Assembly (NCBI GenBank): GCA_023014485.1
Contig: JAJOZX010001568.1
Span: 622,501-686,500 of the forward strand
Source of the DNA: Bathynomus jamesi
Taxonomy: Eukaryota; Arthropoda; Malacostraca; Isopoda; Cirolanidae
Reading direction: 5' to 3'
Length of the DNA: 64,000 nt
In this document: in pieces, positions 42,176 through 52,331 of the stretch
Layout of the letters: each line of letters begins with the position of its first letter
Numbering within the stretch: position 1 is the first letter of the stretch
Notes under the pieces: generated by a model
What the model saw: the letters and a program-made list of their open reading frames with translations, nothing else
Told to the model about the DNA's origin: nothing
Database searches by the model: none
Translations under genes and position numbers: made by a program

Positions 42176-44832
42176 CAGTGGGTAACAAAATTTGAAAAAT
42201 TTTCTGTTTATTGTGATTTTTCTGTCGTTTCTTAATGATTTCGGGGCGCTGATTCCAAAAATGATATTGGTTTTGCTCTATCATCAACCGTTTCAAAAAT
42301 ATAGGTTATCACACTTTTCATATGGCAAAGTACATAAAGAAGGCTAACATAAATATTTTCTGAAAATAAAAACACTATTGGAAATTAATGTTTATTGAGC
42401 CAAAATTGTTTGACAAACCCAAAATGGTGCAAAGGATATAATATATATCATGAGGAGAACCGATAAGAGAATAACAAGCCTCGTTATGCAGTGTGCGTTC
42501 CTTAAAAATGCACCGAAGAACGCGACTTCCGCGTATGAACATTCTTATCCTTTCTGATCAGCGACCATACGTAGTCTCCCATCATGGAAGCATCCCAATG
42601 GCCCTGGTACCTTTTCTCCATCGTTTGAATATCTTAATGGAATCTTTCGTCATGTTCTTCACTTACATCGCCCAGGTTATCACGAAAAAAGTCTAGGTGT
42701 GAACGCAGATAGTGTAATTTTAAAGACATACGGCACCCCATTTTGCCATAGCACTTAATCAAGTTTGACACTAACTCCTTATAGTTTGGTGCTTTATGGT
42801 TGCCTAAAAACCCACGAACCACATCACGGAAAGCACACCAAGCCTCTTTTTCGATCGGAGTCATCTTGGCTTCAAGGTTCTTTGAATTCAATAGCGCCTT
42901 GACTTGTGGTCCTACAAAGATGCCAGCCTTGACTTTGGCCTCAGAGAGTTTAGGGAACATGACCTGAATCTGTTGGAAAACTTCCCCTCCAAAATCTAAC
43001 GCTGTTACAAACTGCTTAATTAGACCCAACTTAATATGGAGAGATGGTAGCAGAACTATGTCAGGCTTCACAAGAGGTTCCCTGACTACATTGTACTTTC
43101 CTGGTTGCAGTCCTTCACGTGGAGGCCACTGAACTGTTTTATAGTGCTCAGTTGAAGCCCTGCTATCCCACAGACAAAGAAAACATGAATATTTAGTAAA
43201 CCCTCCTTGTAAACCCAACAGGAAACCAATTATTTTGAAATCACCACACACGTCCCAGTTATATTGTTCATACCTGATTTGAGTGAGCAGTTGTTTGACA
43301 TTTTCATAGTCCTCTTTCATTTGAACAGAATATGCAACCGGTATAGATGGATATTTGTTCCCGTTGTGGAGTAGAACAGCTTTTAAACTCCGAGTTGAAC
43401 TGTCAATAAACAGGCGCCACTCTGAGGGTATATGTGTTAACCCAATAGCTGTGAATAGACCATTAACCTCGCTGAAATAACAGAGAGAGCCATTGACATC
43501 GTAGAACCTTGCAAACTCTTCATGTCGCTTTCGGTATACAGTGCTCTTGCAGTCTTCTCCAAGCAAATTCCACTCTTTGAGTCTAGAGGTCAGAAGCTCA
43601 GACCCTGATTTCTTCAGACCCAAATCTCTAATTAAGTCGTCCAATTCTCTCTGATTTGGAAAGTGAGGGTTTGTATTGAAAGTTACTGTATATTCTTCAT
43701 CATGACTGTCCTCACCAGCCGACATCTCAGATGAGCTAGCTGCATCCTCATTTTCAACCTGCAAAGCAAAGAAACAAAATATAGGCATAGCTATATATGT
43801 AGAAGAGCATCAGCACTAAGAAAAATCGACACATAATGACCCACAGTCTGTAAATACAGAATGTAAAGTAATGGATAGATACCTGTTCTGGTGGACGTGG
43901 TATTGGAAGACCTTCGCCATGTGGTACAGGAGCTATAGACGACGCTATGCTTGGATACTGAAGAGTCTGCCTTCCTTTAACTTTCCTGTACTTAGAAACA
44001 TCTACCATGCAGTAGTAGCAATCGTCGTGGTGGCTCTTTGGTTCTCTCCATATTCTGGGTACCGCAAAGGGCATTGCCTTGAGTACTCCCAGCGGCCACC
44101 CTTCAAGTGTGGAGCGGCAGCTTCCACAGATCACATGAGGTGCCCAGGGCTTATCTTGGTCACCCATAGGCATACCAAAATAGAGCCGATACGCGATCCA
44201 GAACTTGGTGCCTTTCACAATCTTGTGCGATACTTGCTTGGGGCCTATGTAATACCCACAAACGTAGCAGAATATATCCGGCGAGTGTTTACAAGCTCTA
44301 GTTGACATTCTCTTTACCAAACTGTACTACATTAATCATAACCTGCAGATATAGAGAGGAGTTATTAAATCTGCAACAGATTACAGATTCCAGAAAAAAG
44401 ATGTATTCACAACACTGAAATAATGTTCGCAATAAAAAAGGATCGATAACACTCAAATCGTCAGCACAGAGAAGCACAGAAACACAGTACCTCAGTGCTG
44501 GTAACCATCAGACAAACAACCTGCTTTCTTTGTGTGCTCACACTTACTGACTTCTCAGACTCTGCGCTCTTCTTTACATAGCACAGTGGAAGTTTCGGGC
44601 AATTTCTAGAGCAAGAAACTGTCAACGAACATCTGGAATGTTCTCAACAATTCCTGATTATTCTGATATTGCTGCGCCCATAATAACATTATACTGGTAA
44701 AACATGAAAAATTTATTATCTCTGAAACCATTGATGATACACACAAACCAAGGCCAGATTTGGACTCAGCGCCCACAAATGCATATAAAAACATAAAAAA
44801 TTCTATATAAACAGAATCAGTGTTACACAGTG
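42176..44832 (-). mobile_element. Transposon A2 (Chapaev3-like)
   Basis: The left tip is CAGTGGGTAACAAA and the right tip is the inverse of CACTGTGTAACA. GCGCTGA begins exactly 70 bp from the left tip (42246) and its inverse ends exactly 60 bp from the right tip (44772), as in A1. Inverted similarity also covers GGTTT and TATCATCAA inside each end. Flanks are ATA and TTA, consistent with a TWA duplication that has since changed. Confidence 0.75.
42502..44308 (-). pseudogene. Transposon A2 transposase-like protein, one nonsense mutation
   Basis: Exon 1 runs from the ATG at 44308 to 43883 and exon 2 from 43758 to the stop at 42502. The intron of 124 bp has GTATCT and TTGCAG borders. Exon 1 carries the Cys pairs (FCYVCG, CGSC, CYYC) and GDQDKPWAPH. 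Exon 2 carries RLFIDSS, VCGDFKIIG, CFLCLWD, PSLHIKLGLIK and the EEHDERFH end motif. A TAA replaces the Gln codon expected right after ERFH (near 42631-42633). Beyond it the frame stays open for about 43 codons to the natural end. The rest of the protein looks intact, so inactivation is recent. Confidence 0.72.
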
Positions 44833-44899
44833 TTATTTCCCTTAACTCGTCTAACTAAACAGAATGATGTAATGGTGTTTTATCTATTTCTTTTGGTTG
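44833..44899. other. Short spacer between transposon A2 and the palindrome
   Basis: Unique AT-rich sequence. Confidence 0.5.
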
Positions 44900-44999
44900 T
44901 ACAGGGTGTACATAAAGTCAGGATCTATTTTTGTGAAGCACTTGGAAATTATATGGAATTCAATCATAAAATGATAAAGTGGTAACATTTATTAAATAA

Positions 45000-45392
45000 T
45001 TAAGAGTAGGATTCGACGTGACGCCCATCAGTATCCCTGCACAGCTCAAATCGTTCCGCAGCATTTCTAAACACATTCTGGAGCATTTGCGGGGTTATGT
45101 TATCTGCAGCAGTTCGTATACGTGTACGTAAGTTTTCAAGACTCGTAATCTTCGTCTGATAGACGTGCGATTTCATAAAGCCCCATGCAAAGAAATCTAA
45201 AGGGGTTAAATCTGGTGATCTCGCTGGCCAAGGTCTGTTGCTTCCGCGTCCGATCCAGCGATTTGGAAAACGTCCATTTAGATAATCCTGAACAATTTTG
45301 GCATAGTGACAAAGAGCACCATCATGTTGATAGACGACGGTACTAACAATCCTATCCCCGTCGTCTATCAACATGATGGTGCTCCTTGTCAT
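45000..45392 (-). pseudogene. mariner-like transposase C-terminal part, left arm
   Basis: It carries QHDGALCHYAK (second Asp) and [14 protein letters not shown] (third Asp) with 41 residues between. It ends DGRHVESYS at 45000. The first Asp and the DNA-binding half are missing. The first 17 or so codons come from the loop and opposite arm, so they are not authentic. Its mirror image lies at 45358-45698. Confidence 0.8.
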
Positions 45393-45698
45393 TATGCCAA
45401 AATTGTTCAGGATTATCTAAATGGACGTTTTCCAAATCGCTGGATCGGACGCGGAAGCAACAGACATTGGCCAGCGAGATCACCAGATTTAACCCCTTTA
45501 GATTTCTTTGCACGGGGCTTTATCAAATCGCACGTCTATCAGACGAAGATTACGAGTCTTGAAAACTTACGTACACGTATACGAACTGCTGCAGATAACA
45601 TAACCCCGCAAATGCTCCAGAATGTGTTTAGAAATGCTGCGGAACGATTTGAGCTGTGCAGGGATACTGATGGGCGTCACGTCGAATCCTATTCTTAA
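45358..45698 (+). pseudogene. mariner-like transposase C-terminal part, right arm
   Basis: Mirror copy of the left arm with a few substitutions (for example FFARGF in place of FFAWGF, and GAPCHY in place of GALCHY). It ends DGRHVESYS at 45698. Confidence 0.8.
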
Positions 45699-45833
45699 TT
45701 ATTTAATAAATGTTACCACTTTATCATTTTATGATTGAATTCCATATAATTTCCAAGTGCTTCACAAAAATAGATCCTGACTTTATGTACTCCCTGTATA
45801 TATAAGCGATATTAAGGAATAACTGGGGAGATG

Positions 45834-45885
<52 letters not shown>

Positions 45886-45888
<3 letters not shown>

Positions 45889-46392
45889 TGGTGGACCGGA
45901 TGTCAGTTTTCCAACATCTGCGAATGCGGATGCGGATCTTTAATTTCAATATCCGCGGATGCGGATGCGGATATTTAGTTAATCTATCAATATAATATAG
46001 AATTATGAATATATGACATAATTTTTCAAATTTCGTGATATTACTATTATGGTAGGCAATGTATAAGAATTAAAATTAATATTAATGTTTTCATTATGAT
46101 AAAAATAATAACTTTCTCAAGAGTTTCAGCCACAGAAATTTCAATGAAACAAGTTTCATTCAATTTTCTGTTACCAGGTATTTATAATTTGAGGTTTATA
46201 TATTTGTTTGTTCATTAATAATTAATACTTTATATGAAATGTGCATGACTGGGCCTTATAAGCTACTTTATAAGCTAATTTAATTGTAAATTGCATAATT
46301 TATTAGAGGTAATATCCGCATAACATTCGCAGTCAGAAGTGAGGATGCGGATGCGGATGTTAAAAATGATGCGGATATCCGGTCCACCACTA
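45886..46392. mobile_element. hAT-like non-autonomous element with GATGCG repeats
   Basis: The ends are TAGTGGTGGACCGGAT and the inverse, CCGGTCCACCACTA. Tandem GGATGC/GCGGAT words lie inside both ends. It is flanked by (TA)n. It is a shorter relative of the copy at 60271-61633. Confidence 0.85.
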
Positions 46393-46429
46393 ATATATAT
46401 ATATATATATATATATATACCAAATGGCT

Positions 46430-46540
46430 GGTTACGCCTTCTAAGCCGACTGACGGATTTCTAAGCCAACTGTCAAGAATATCTCCAAATAATAGCGCGG
46501 TCTGGCAACTAAAAAGTTAATTAAAAAAAAAATAATAATA

Positions 46541-46589
<49 letters not shown>

Positions 46590-46727
46590 GCCTTCTAAAC
46601 TAGATTAAGCCAAATGGCTGATTAAGACAAGTGGTTGATTAAACCAACTGGCGGATTTCGAGTTCTAAGCCAAGTGATGCTGGGATGAAATCTTATTAAG
46701 TGTCTGGCTGCGCTAGATATAGGATGG

Positions 46728-46767
<40 letters not shown>

Positions 46768-46930
46768 CCCCCAGCTTGCTGGGGGATTCCCCTTGTTTGT
46801 ACCCTGGGGGATTGCACCTTGCAACAAGGGGGTGGTGTGGGTGGCACCTTGCAACATTTGGTCAACATTGCAACTGCTCTGCACTCTCTCCTTTTGCGGC
46901 CATACTACTCACCCCCTCAAAAAGAAGTTA
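46430..46930 (-). repeat. Interspersed repeat region with (TA)n and (CT)n
   Basis: GGCTGGTTA / TTCTAAGCC words, a (TA)n tract at 46540-46588, a (CT)n tract at 46731-46768, and the CTGGGGGATT-rich block that is an inverse relative of 25500-25700. Confidence 0.5.
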
Positions 46931-47134
46931 TAAGTCGATCTGAACAATGTCGACATACATAAGTTCAGTACAATTCTACCAACAAAATTGGTAGCTCTCC
47001 CTTTCTTCTACTACTTCTTTCACCATCTTTCTCTACCAAAAAAAAAAAAAAAATGGTGTCAATAATCCAGCAGGGTTGAAAGCACCTTAAACAGAAAAAA
47101 ACAAAAAAAACAAACAAGATCGATATTAAAAGGT

Positions 47135-47590
47135 TAATTTATATTAGGTTAGGTTAGGTTAGGTTTAGTTGAGTTAGATTACCTAGGTTATATTATGCCC
47201 GGTTAGGTTACGATTGGTTACGATTTCTTTGAAATTTGAAATTTATATACTTGCATAAGGTCGAATAATGATAATTTAAGATTAATAATGATAATTTAAG
47301 ATTAATATATACCTTAATTAATAAGTCTTATTCATGATTTATGTATCATATTATTCATGATAACTATCTGTTTTATTTTTAATAAGAGCCCAGTAAGGCC
47401 TAAAGCTTAAAGGTGAAATAAAATAAAATAAATAGTCCAGCTTCATAATTATTTATGTCATTGTAAATTATAAGACCACTGTATTTATTTTATTATTAAT
47501 AATAAAGGTTATTCATTTCAATTCAAATTCAACGTCGACATTATGAAAATCGATCTTACTCATGTAACGTGAAGTAAGTTACCATATGTA
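47135..47590 (-). repeat. Interspersed repeat with TTAGG pentamers, copy 3, interrupted
   Basis: Inverse of the repeats at 9430-9712 and 19573-19835, with about 230 bp of unrelated AT-rich sequence in the middle. Positions 47144-47163 are four perfect TTAGG units. Confidence 0.6.
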
Positions 47591-47650
47591 GTAAGTTTAA
47601 GGTCCGCGTACAAAATATCCTTAAAGTTTTTTATTTTTATTTTTACGCAG

Positions 47651-47832
47651 GATCAGCTTGGCGAATTCATGTGAGCGACACAACTGCAACAAGCCTTCGC
47701 GAGGCAGGCGGGTACCAGCTTGAATACAGAGGAAGGACACCTCTCAAAGGCAAAGGAGTTATGCCAACATTCTGGCTTCTCGGAAAAGATGACTTTAAAA
47801 AAGATCTTCCTTTACCTCCGGAATTAGGGTAA
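47651..47832 (+). CDS. Receptor guanylate cyclase exon (end of catalytic domain)
   Basis: The acceptor TTACGCAG precedes 47651, and phase 1 joins correctly to the exon ending at 22950. It codes for the final strand-helix part of the cyclase domain (WRIHVSDTTATSLREAGGYQ) and the conserved RGRTPLKGKGVMPTFWLLG, which closes the fold. DFKKDLPLPPELG follows. The frame then reads GGG TAA (stop at 47830-47832), but the same bases also form a plausible donor (GG|GTAATT, exon ending at 47828). Many receptor cyclases have only a short tail after PPEL, so either reading is reasonable. Confidence 0.9.
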
Positions 47833-48327
47833 TTTAACTGTCTATCGCTTTCTAAGTTCAGGAAAGTTCAATCGAAACGTATTTTCTATTCAGAATGATT
47901 TAAGATCAGCGTTCGCCGATATTTAAGCCCGAGTCGTGTCAAATTTATCGAATTTCTTTCAATATTTAAAGAGTTACTATTCTTATCCGCTATTTCCTGA
48001 GACGTCTAATATCTTATCACTCGACAATAAAACCCACACTAATAGACGGAGTTTATTTCCACAACAGTTTCGATACCCACTGGCATCCTCTTCGGATGGA
48101 TACAGAAAAACGTTTTTCTGTATACACCCGAGGAGGATGTCAGTGGGCATCGAAACTGTTGTGAAAATAAACTCCGTCTATTAGTGTGGGTTTTATTGTC
48201 ACATTTCAACCTCCACGTAAAAGTGAAGTTTTGCATTTATCTTATCATTTATTTGCCTTTACTTCCATAGAAATTTTATTCTCTTCCAGTCTCCATTTCT
48301 GCACATCCTACAATGTATGAAAAAGTG
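47833..48327. other. Intron or 3' UTR sequence with a ~90-bp inverted repeat
   Basis: ATAAAACCCACACTAATAGA at 48028 and its inverse at about 48197, with GATACCCACTGGCATCCTC-type arms between. This is a small foldback element without coding sequence. Confidence 0.55.
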
Positions 48328-48530
48328 AGAGCTATTGAAGAATAGGGACCCCAGCCTTCTTTAGTTAGCTTTATAAGGCTAACTACCGAAAATATCATGA
48401 CCTAACCTAACCAATCGTCAAGGGCGTACAGTTAACCTAACGATTGGTTAGGTTAGGTCGTGATATTTTCGTTAGTTAGCCTTATAAGCCTAACTAAAGA
48501 AGGCTGGGGTCCCTATTCTTCAATAGCTCC
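48328..48530. mobile_element. Palindromic hAT-like MITE with 8-bp target duplication
   Basis: The ends are AGAGCTATTGAAGAATAGGG and the near inverse. Direct repeats AAAAAGTG flank it (48320-48327 and 48531-48538). The centre has the TAACCTAACCAATCGTCAAG block shared with the MITE at 21532-21801. Confidence 0.88.
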
Positions 48531-48537
48531 AAAAAGT

Positions 48538-48670
48538 GTAATGATGGGGTTGTTTAACTTCCTTCGCAACATCTAAGATCATATGAGGGAGGGGACCTAC
48601 TAAAGCTTTACGTGGGATCCGAACCACGGGTCGCTACTTAGTCTGGACGCAGCGGACGGTCCAACTATTA
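48538..48670 (-). mobile_element. 5S-headed SINE, 3' portion (split by transposon A3)
   Basis: Related to 24045-24165: GTAATGATGGGG at the low end, then CGTGGGATCCGAACCACGG (inverse of a GGTTCGGATCC box). The 5S-like head continues on the far side of A3 at 51668-51760. Confidence 0.65.
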
Positions 48671-51667
48671 CACTGGGCAACACGTATTTTATTGAATGAT
48701 ATCTGACACTTGATTCTAGGTAATTTGGGTGCGCTGAATACGAATTTCAACTCGGTTTGGCTCTATCAGGTCCTGATTCTTGTCGACAGCCTACGTGCCA
48801 TTTTCCAGATTTTTCAAATTAGGACTAAAAAATTAAGTCATGTGTTAAATTTTTTTTTCAAGTTTCATGAATACAAGCAGTTCAAACTACAGTAAAATTA
48901 CATTATAACGATAGAAATGACTTAAATAAAAAAACAAACAGATATGAAGCTTTCACTGTGGCAAAAATTTTCTTTTGTAAGACTTTCTAGCGTATTTGCT
49001 TGTTGATGGCAGGTCTCTTTTCAAGCACCAGCAGTAATCAGCCATCATGTGGGAATCCCAGCGGCCTTGGTACCGTTCCTCCATAATTTTGATATCTTGG
49101 TGGAATCTCTCCCCTTGTTCGTCACTTACATTACCTAAATTACTTGGAAATTGGTCAAGATGGCTATTCAAAAAATGCATTTTTATGCTCATATTGCAAC
49201 CTAACTCTTTGTAGTCCCTTAAAAGTTTTTTACGATTTTTCGTAGTTATCTGCCCTATAATTGCCTAAAAAGTTTTCTATCAAGTCCACGAATGAGAACC
49301 AGCCATTTTTTTCGCGTTCATTCATGACATTAGGAAAATTGCTGTCTTTAATCATTGTTCTTATTTGTGGACCGTCGAAAATTCCCGCCTTGATTTTTTT
49401 TTAACTTAAACTTGGAAATTTTGAAGTTATGTATTTGAAACACTCGCCGTTCGTATCTAAAGCTTTTACATATTGTTTAATGAGGCCTAGTTTTATATGC
49501 AGAGGAGGAAATATGATTTTATCTCTGCTCACTAAAGGTGGATTAATTACGTTTTTTTCTCCGACAGTAAGTGATGTTCGTGCTGGCCAGATTTGTTTGA
49601 AATAATGTTCTTCCTTGGCTCTTCTGTCCCATAAGCAAAGGAAGCAGGGATATTTAGTATACCCTCCTTGTTGTCCTAGCAGAAAATTAACCATTTTTAA
49701 GTCAACACATATGATCCACTCGTGCTCCCTATATTTGATAAGATTTAAAACCTTTTCTATATGTTCATACTTTTCTTTTAATTTTGTTGAGTGCCCAATC
49801 GGTATCGAGCCGTATAGATTGCCATTATGCAACAACACACACTTGAGACTTCTTTTCGAACTGTCTAAAAACAAGCGCCAATCATTTGCATCGTAAGACT
49901 CAACCCCCATCTTCTTTAACAAACCAACTATGTCGCAGCAATATAGTAAACTATCCTCTGTTCTAAAATATTTAACAAGTTCTTCTCTTTTTCTGTAAAA
50001 TGAAATGTATGTGTTTGAAGTAAGCAAGTTTTTCTCTTTAAGTCTTGAAGCTAAAATTTCCGCAGCCTTTTTTGGCAAATTTAGATCCCTTACAAGATCA
50101 TTCAACTCGGCCTGGTTAAACTTTTGCGGATCGTTTTGACTTTCAAATACGCTGGGGTCAAAATCGGTGTCTGACTCCTCAAAGTGCATAACAATATTTT
50201 CAGGAACATCTTCAACTAATTCTTGAGTTGGCAGACCCTTAAATTTTGGAATGGGGATCTCATTTGAATGTAGCACAGGTCGTATCGCGGTGTCGAAATT
50301 TGGGTACTCGATACAATGTTTATTTTTCTTAGTGAAGCCCGAAGTCTTGACAAAGCAAAGGTAGCAATCGGTCTCGTGGTTAGTAGGCTCTCGCCACACC
50401 TGATATGGAAAAAAAATTGTAAAGCGTTAACAAAAGCGACGAGAGACTTGTTTTTATGAATTTTATCAAAAGTTATCACCCAAACATTTAACATTTCTAT
50501 GTGTTTCAACCTTATGCAATATTTGAGATTCTTATAAACATTTTCTGTAAATTTTTGTTTATGTACCTAAGTTACAATTACATTTAGGTAAGTTACAGTA
50601 TACTAGTGATTAAATTACGTAGTTTTATGAAATCATAAACTTACCATCGGAACTCCAAAAGGTATTTTTGAATCCGAACCCTTCGTCCAATGTCGCAGTC
50701 TTTCAATGCATATAGTGCAGGCTTTATGTGGAGCCCACGATTTATCTTGGTCCCCCAGTTTTATGCCAAAATAAGCTAAGTAAGCTCTTTTTACGAAGTC
50801 AGTTATATTTGCTCGTTGATGTGGAAGTGTAAAATTTCCACATATATAACAGAAGGAATCAGGGTTGTTTTTGCATTTGAACTTTCTAGTGCTTGATGAC
50901 ATATTGCTTGATTGTTCTGCCAATTTGTAAAGGTATTTAAAGCCCTTAATTCATATAAATTTAAGAAAATCTGAAATATAAACACAAAAATTAGTTTAAA
51001 TAGGTACTTATTATGAAATAGGTACTTACAATCTATGAAATTAAACTAGAAACACGGATGAGTAGGTACAATATAAATTACGTCTAATTAAATCAACTAT
51101 ATTAAATCACGATGACAAAATTACTCACTAAATCATATGCCAATTCAAAATTATGTTAATGCCCAAACTTAATTAACTAACTCAACTGACTGACTGACTG
51201 ACTGACTGATTGAATTGACTGATTAACTCTGGAAACGAGTCGCTTTTATATATTTTAGTTGTCCCTCTAGAATACTCTACAGAGAACAGGAACGCTCGAG
51301 AAAATTTTAGAATTCTATGATATTTTTAGCTTAATTTACTAATATTAAAATGGGTTAAAAATGACAAAATTAAAAATATTTTTAGGGTGTTACATATAAA
51401 AATATACATAATACAACAATACCATAACAATAGGTACAAATACGTAGATAAAAACCTAGTTGCATAATGTGTAACTGCAAAAAGACTTAGCGAGTATTGA
51501 GAAAAAAACCTTTTTATGAATACGACGAAAGAGGAGGGGTGTTGAGCAAAATCAGGACCTGATAGAGCAAAACCGAGTAAACATTTGTGCTCAGCGCACC
51601 CAAATTACCTAGAACTAACTGTCAAATCTAATTCAATAGACACAAATTTGAAATTTGTTCCCCAGTG
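48671..51667 (-). mobile_element. Transposon A3 (Chapaev3-like), inserted in a SINE
   Basis: The left tip is CACTGGGCAACACG (48671) and the right tip is the inverse of CACTGGGGAACAAA, ending at 51667. TTA lies on both sides (48668-48670 and 51668-51670). GCGCTGA starts 60 bp from the left tip (48731) and its inverse ends 70 bp from the right tip (51597). This is the A1/A2 spacing with the sides exchanged. The inner inverted repeats are longest here (TTCTAGGTAATTTGGGTGCG). Rejoining the flanks across one TTA restores SINE collinearity with 24165-24250. Confidence 0.82.
48953..50923 (-). pseudogene. Transposon A3 transposase-like protein, two exons, degraded near the end
   Basis: Exon 1 (50923 or 50902 to 50645) holds CKNNPDSFCYICG, GDQDKSWAPHKACTIC and VPM. 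The intron of 245 bp (50644-50400) has GTAAGT and ATATCAG borders. Exon 2 begins VWREP and is open to about 49401, with RLFLDSS, ICVDLKMV and PPLHIKLGLIK. Frameshifts in an A run and stops then occupy 49200-49400. The last part (49192-48953) has DEQGERFHQDI and ends KSYKRKFLPQ. At the second candidate catalytic Asp, the usual CGDLK reads CVDLK. A1 has no intron here and A2 has one elsewhere. Confidence 0.7.
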
Positions 51668-51760
51668 TTATCAAACCCAATGTCGTTTAACTTCTTTAAT
51701 CAATGGGAAGCGATGTTACGACATTAGCTACGACGTAAGCCATACAATGTATGGGCATGT
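51668..51760 (-). mobile_element. 5S-headed SINE, 5' head portion (split by transposon A3)
   Basis: On the minus strand this reads GATTAAAGAAGTTAAACGAC followed by the TAGTTGGAC block on the other side of A3, matching the 5S-like head at 24165-24243. Confidence 0.6.
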
Positions 51761-51883
51761 AGATTTTTTTTTCTCACTCCATACCTTTCGTGTCTATTAC
51801 ACTCTCATAAATGTGTTTTACACCAATTGAGGTTAACGTTTGAAATAACCAATCGAAATTTATAAAGTTTTTGAGGGGGAGTG

Positions 51884-51945
51884 ACAAGCTTGACCTTCGT
51901 CAGAATGAACAATTCGGGTGGAAGCAAAACCAAGGTTATCTCGGT
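51884..51945 (+). mobile_element. SINE tail fragment
   Basis: ACAAGCTTGACCTTCGTCAG and the following GGGTGGAAGCAAAACCAAGG match the SINE tail at 22990-23080 in the opposite orientation, and the LINE 3' end at 7555. Confidence 0.6.
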
Positions 51946-52325
51946 CATGTCATACAAGATTTTCTTATTCATATATCAAGAAGGAAACAATTTCTTCAGT
52001 TAAATTTTTTAAATTCTTTGGAGATGTTTTACTGATACAGTATGTAGACAAGTAACGGAAAAAGCCTTGTTTTACGTTGGATCATTGAATCAGTAGTGAT
52101 TGGCCAAGTACTAAGACTGTATTCACCAATCATTTTGTTATTTTATGTTTCGACGTTTTGCATTTAATTTGTAAAATTATTAAATTTATGAAAAATACTG
52201 CATGCACAATTATCGCACAACATTAAGTAAGTATATATATGGTATATATCATTATTTAACCCAAAATCATCCGTTATTATAAGTAAGGATTTCAGTATTT
52301 TAAAATATACTGGAATCATTATAGG
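51946..52325. other. Sequence before the LTR element, no gene seen
   Basis: AT-rich sequence with no ORF or repeat recognised. Confidence 0.5.
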
Positions 52326-52331
52326 AGTTAC

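Larger units (their letters stand above)
44902..45796. mobile_element. Palindromic mariner-like (DD41D) element, two 439-bp arms
   Basis: The ends are CAGGGTGTACATAAAGTCAG and the inverse of CAGGGAGTACATAAAGTCAG, flanked by TA. Arms at 44902-45340 and 45358-45796 are near-perfect inverses around a 17-base loop. Each arm is the 3' end of the same transposon and encodes the same transposase tail. Confidence 0.92.

Noticed and set aside
47144..47163. An interstitial telomere
   Set aside because: Only four perfect TTAGG units within a dispersed repeat that has other copies here.
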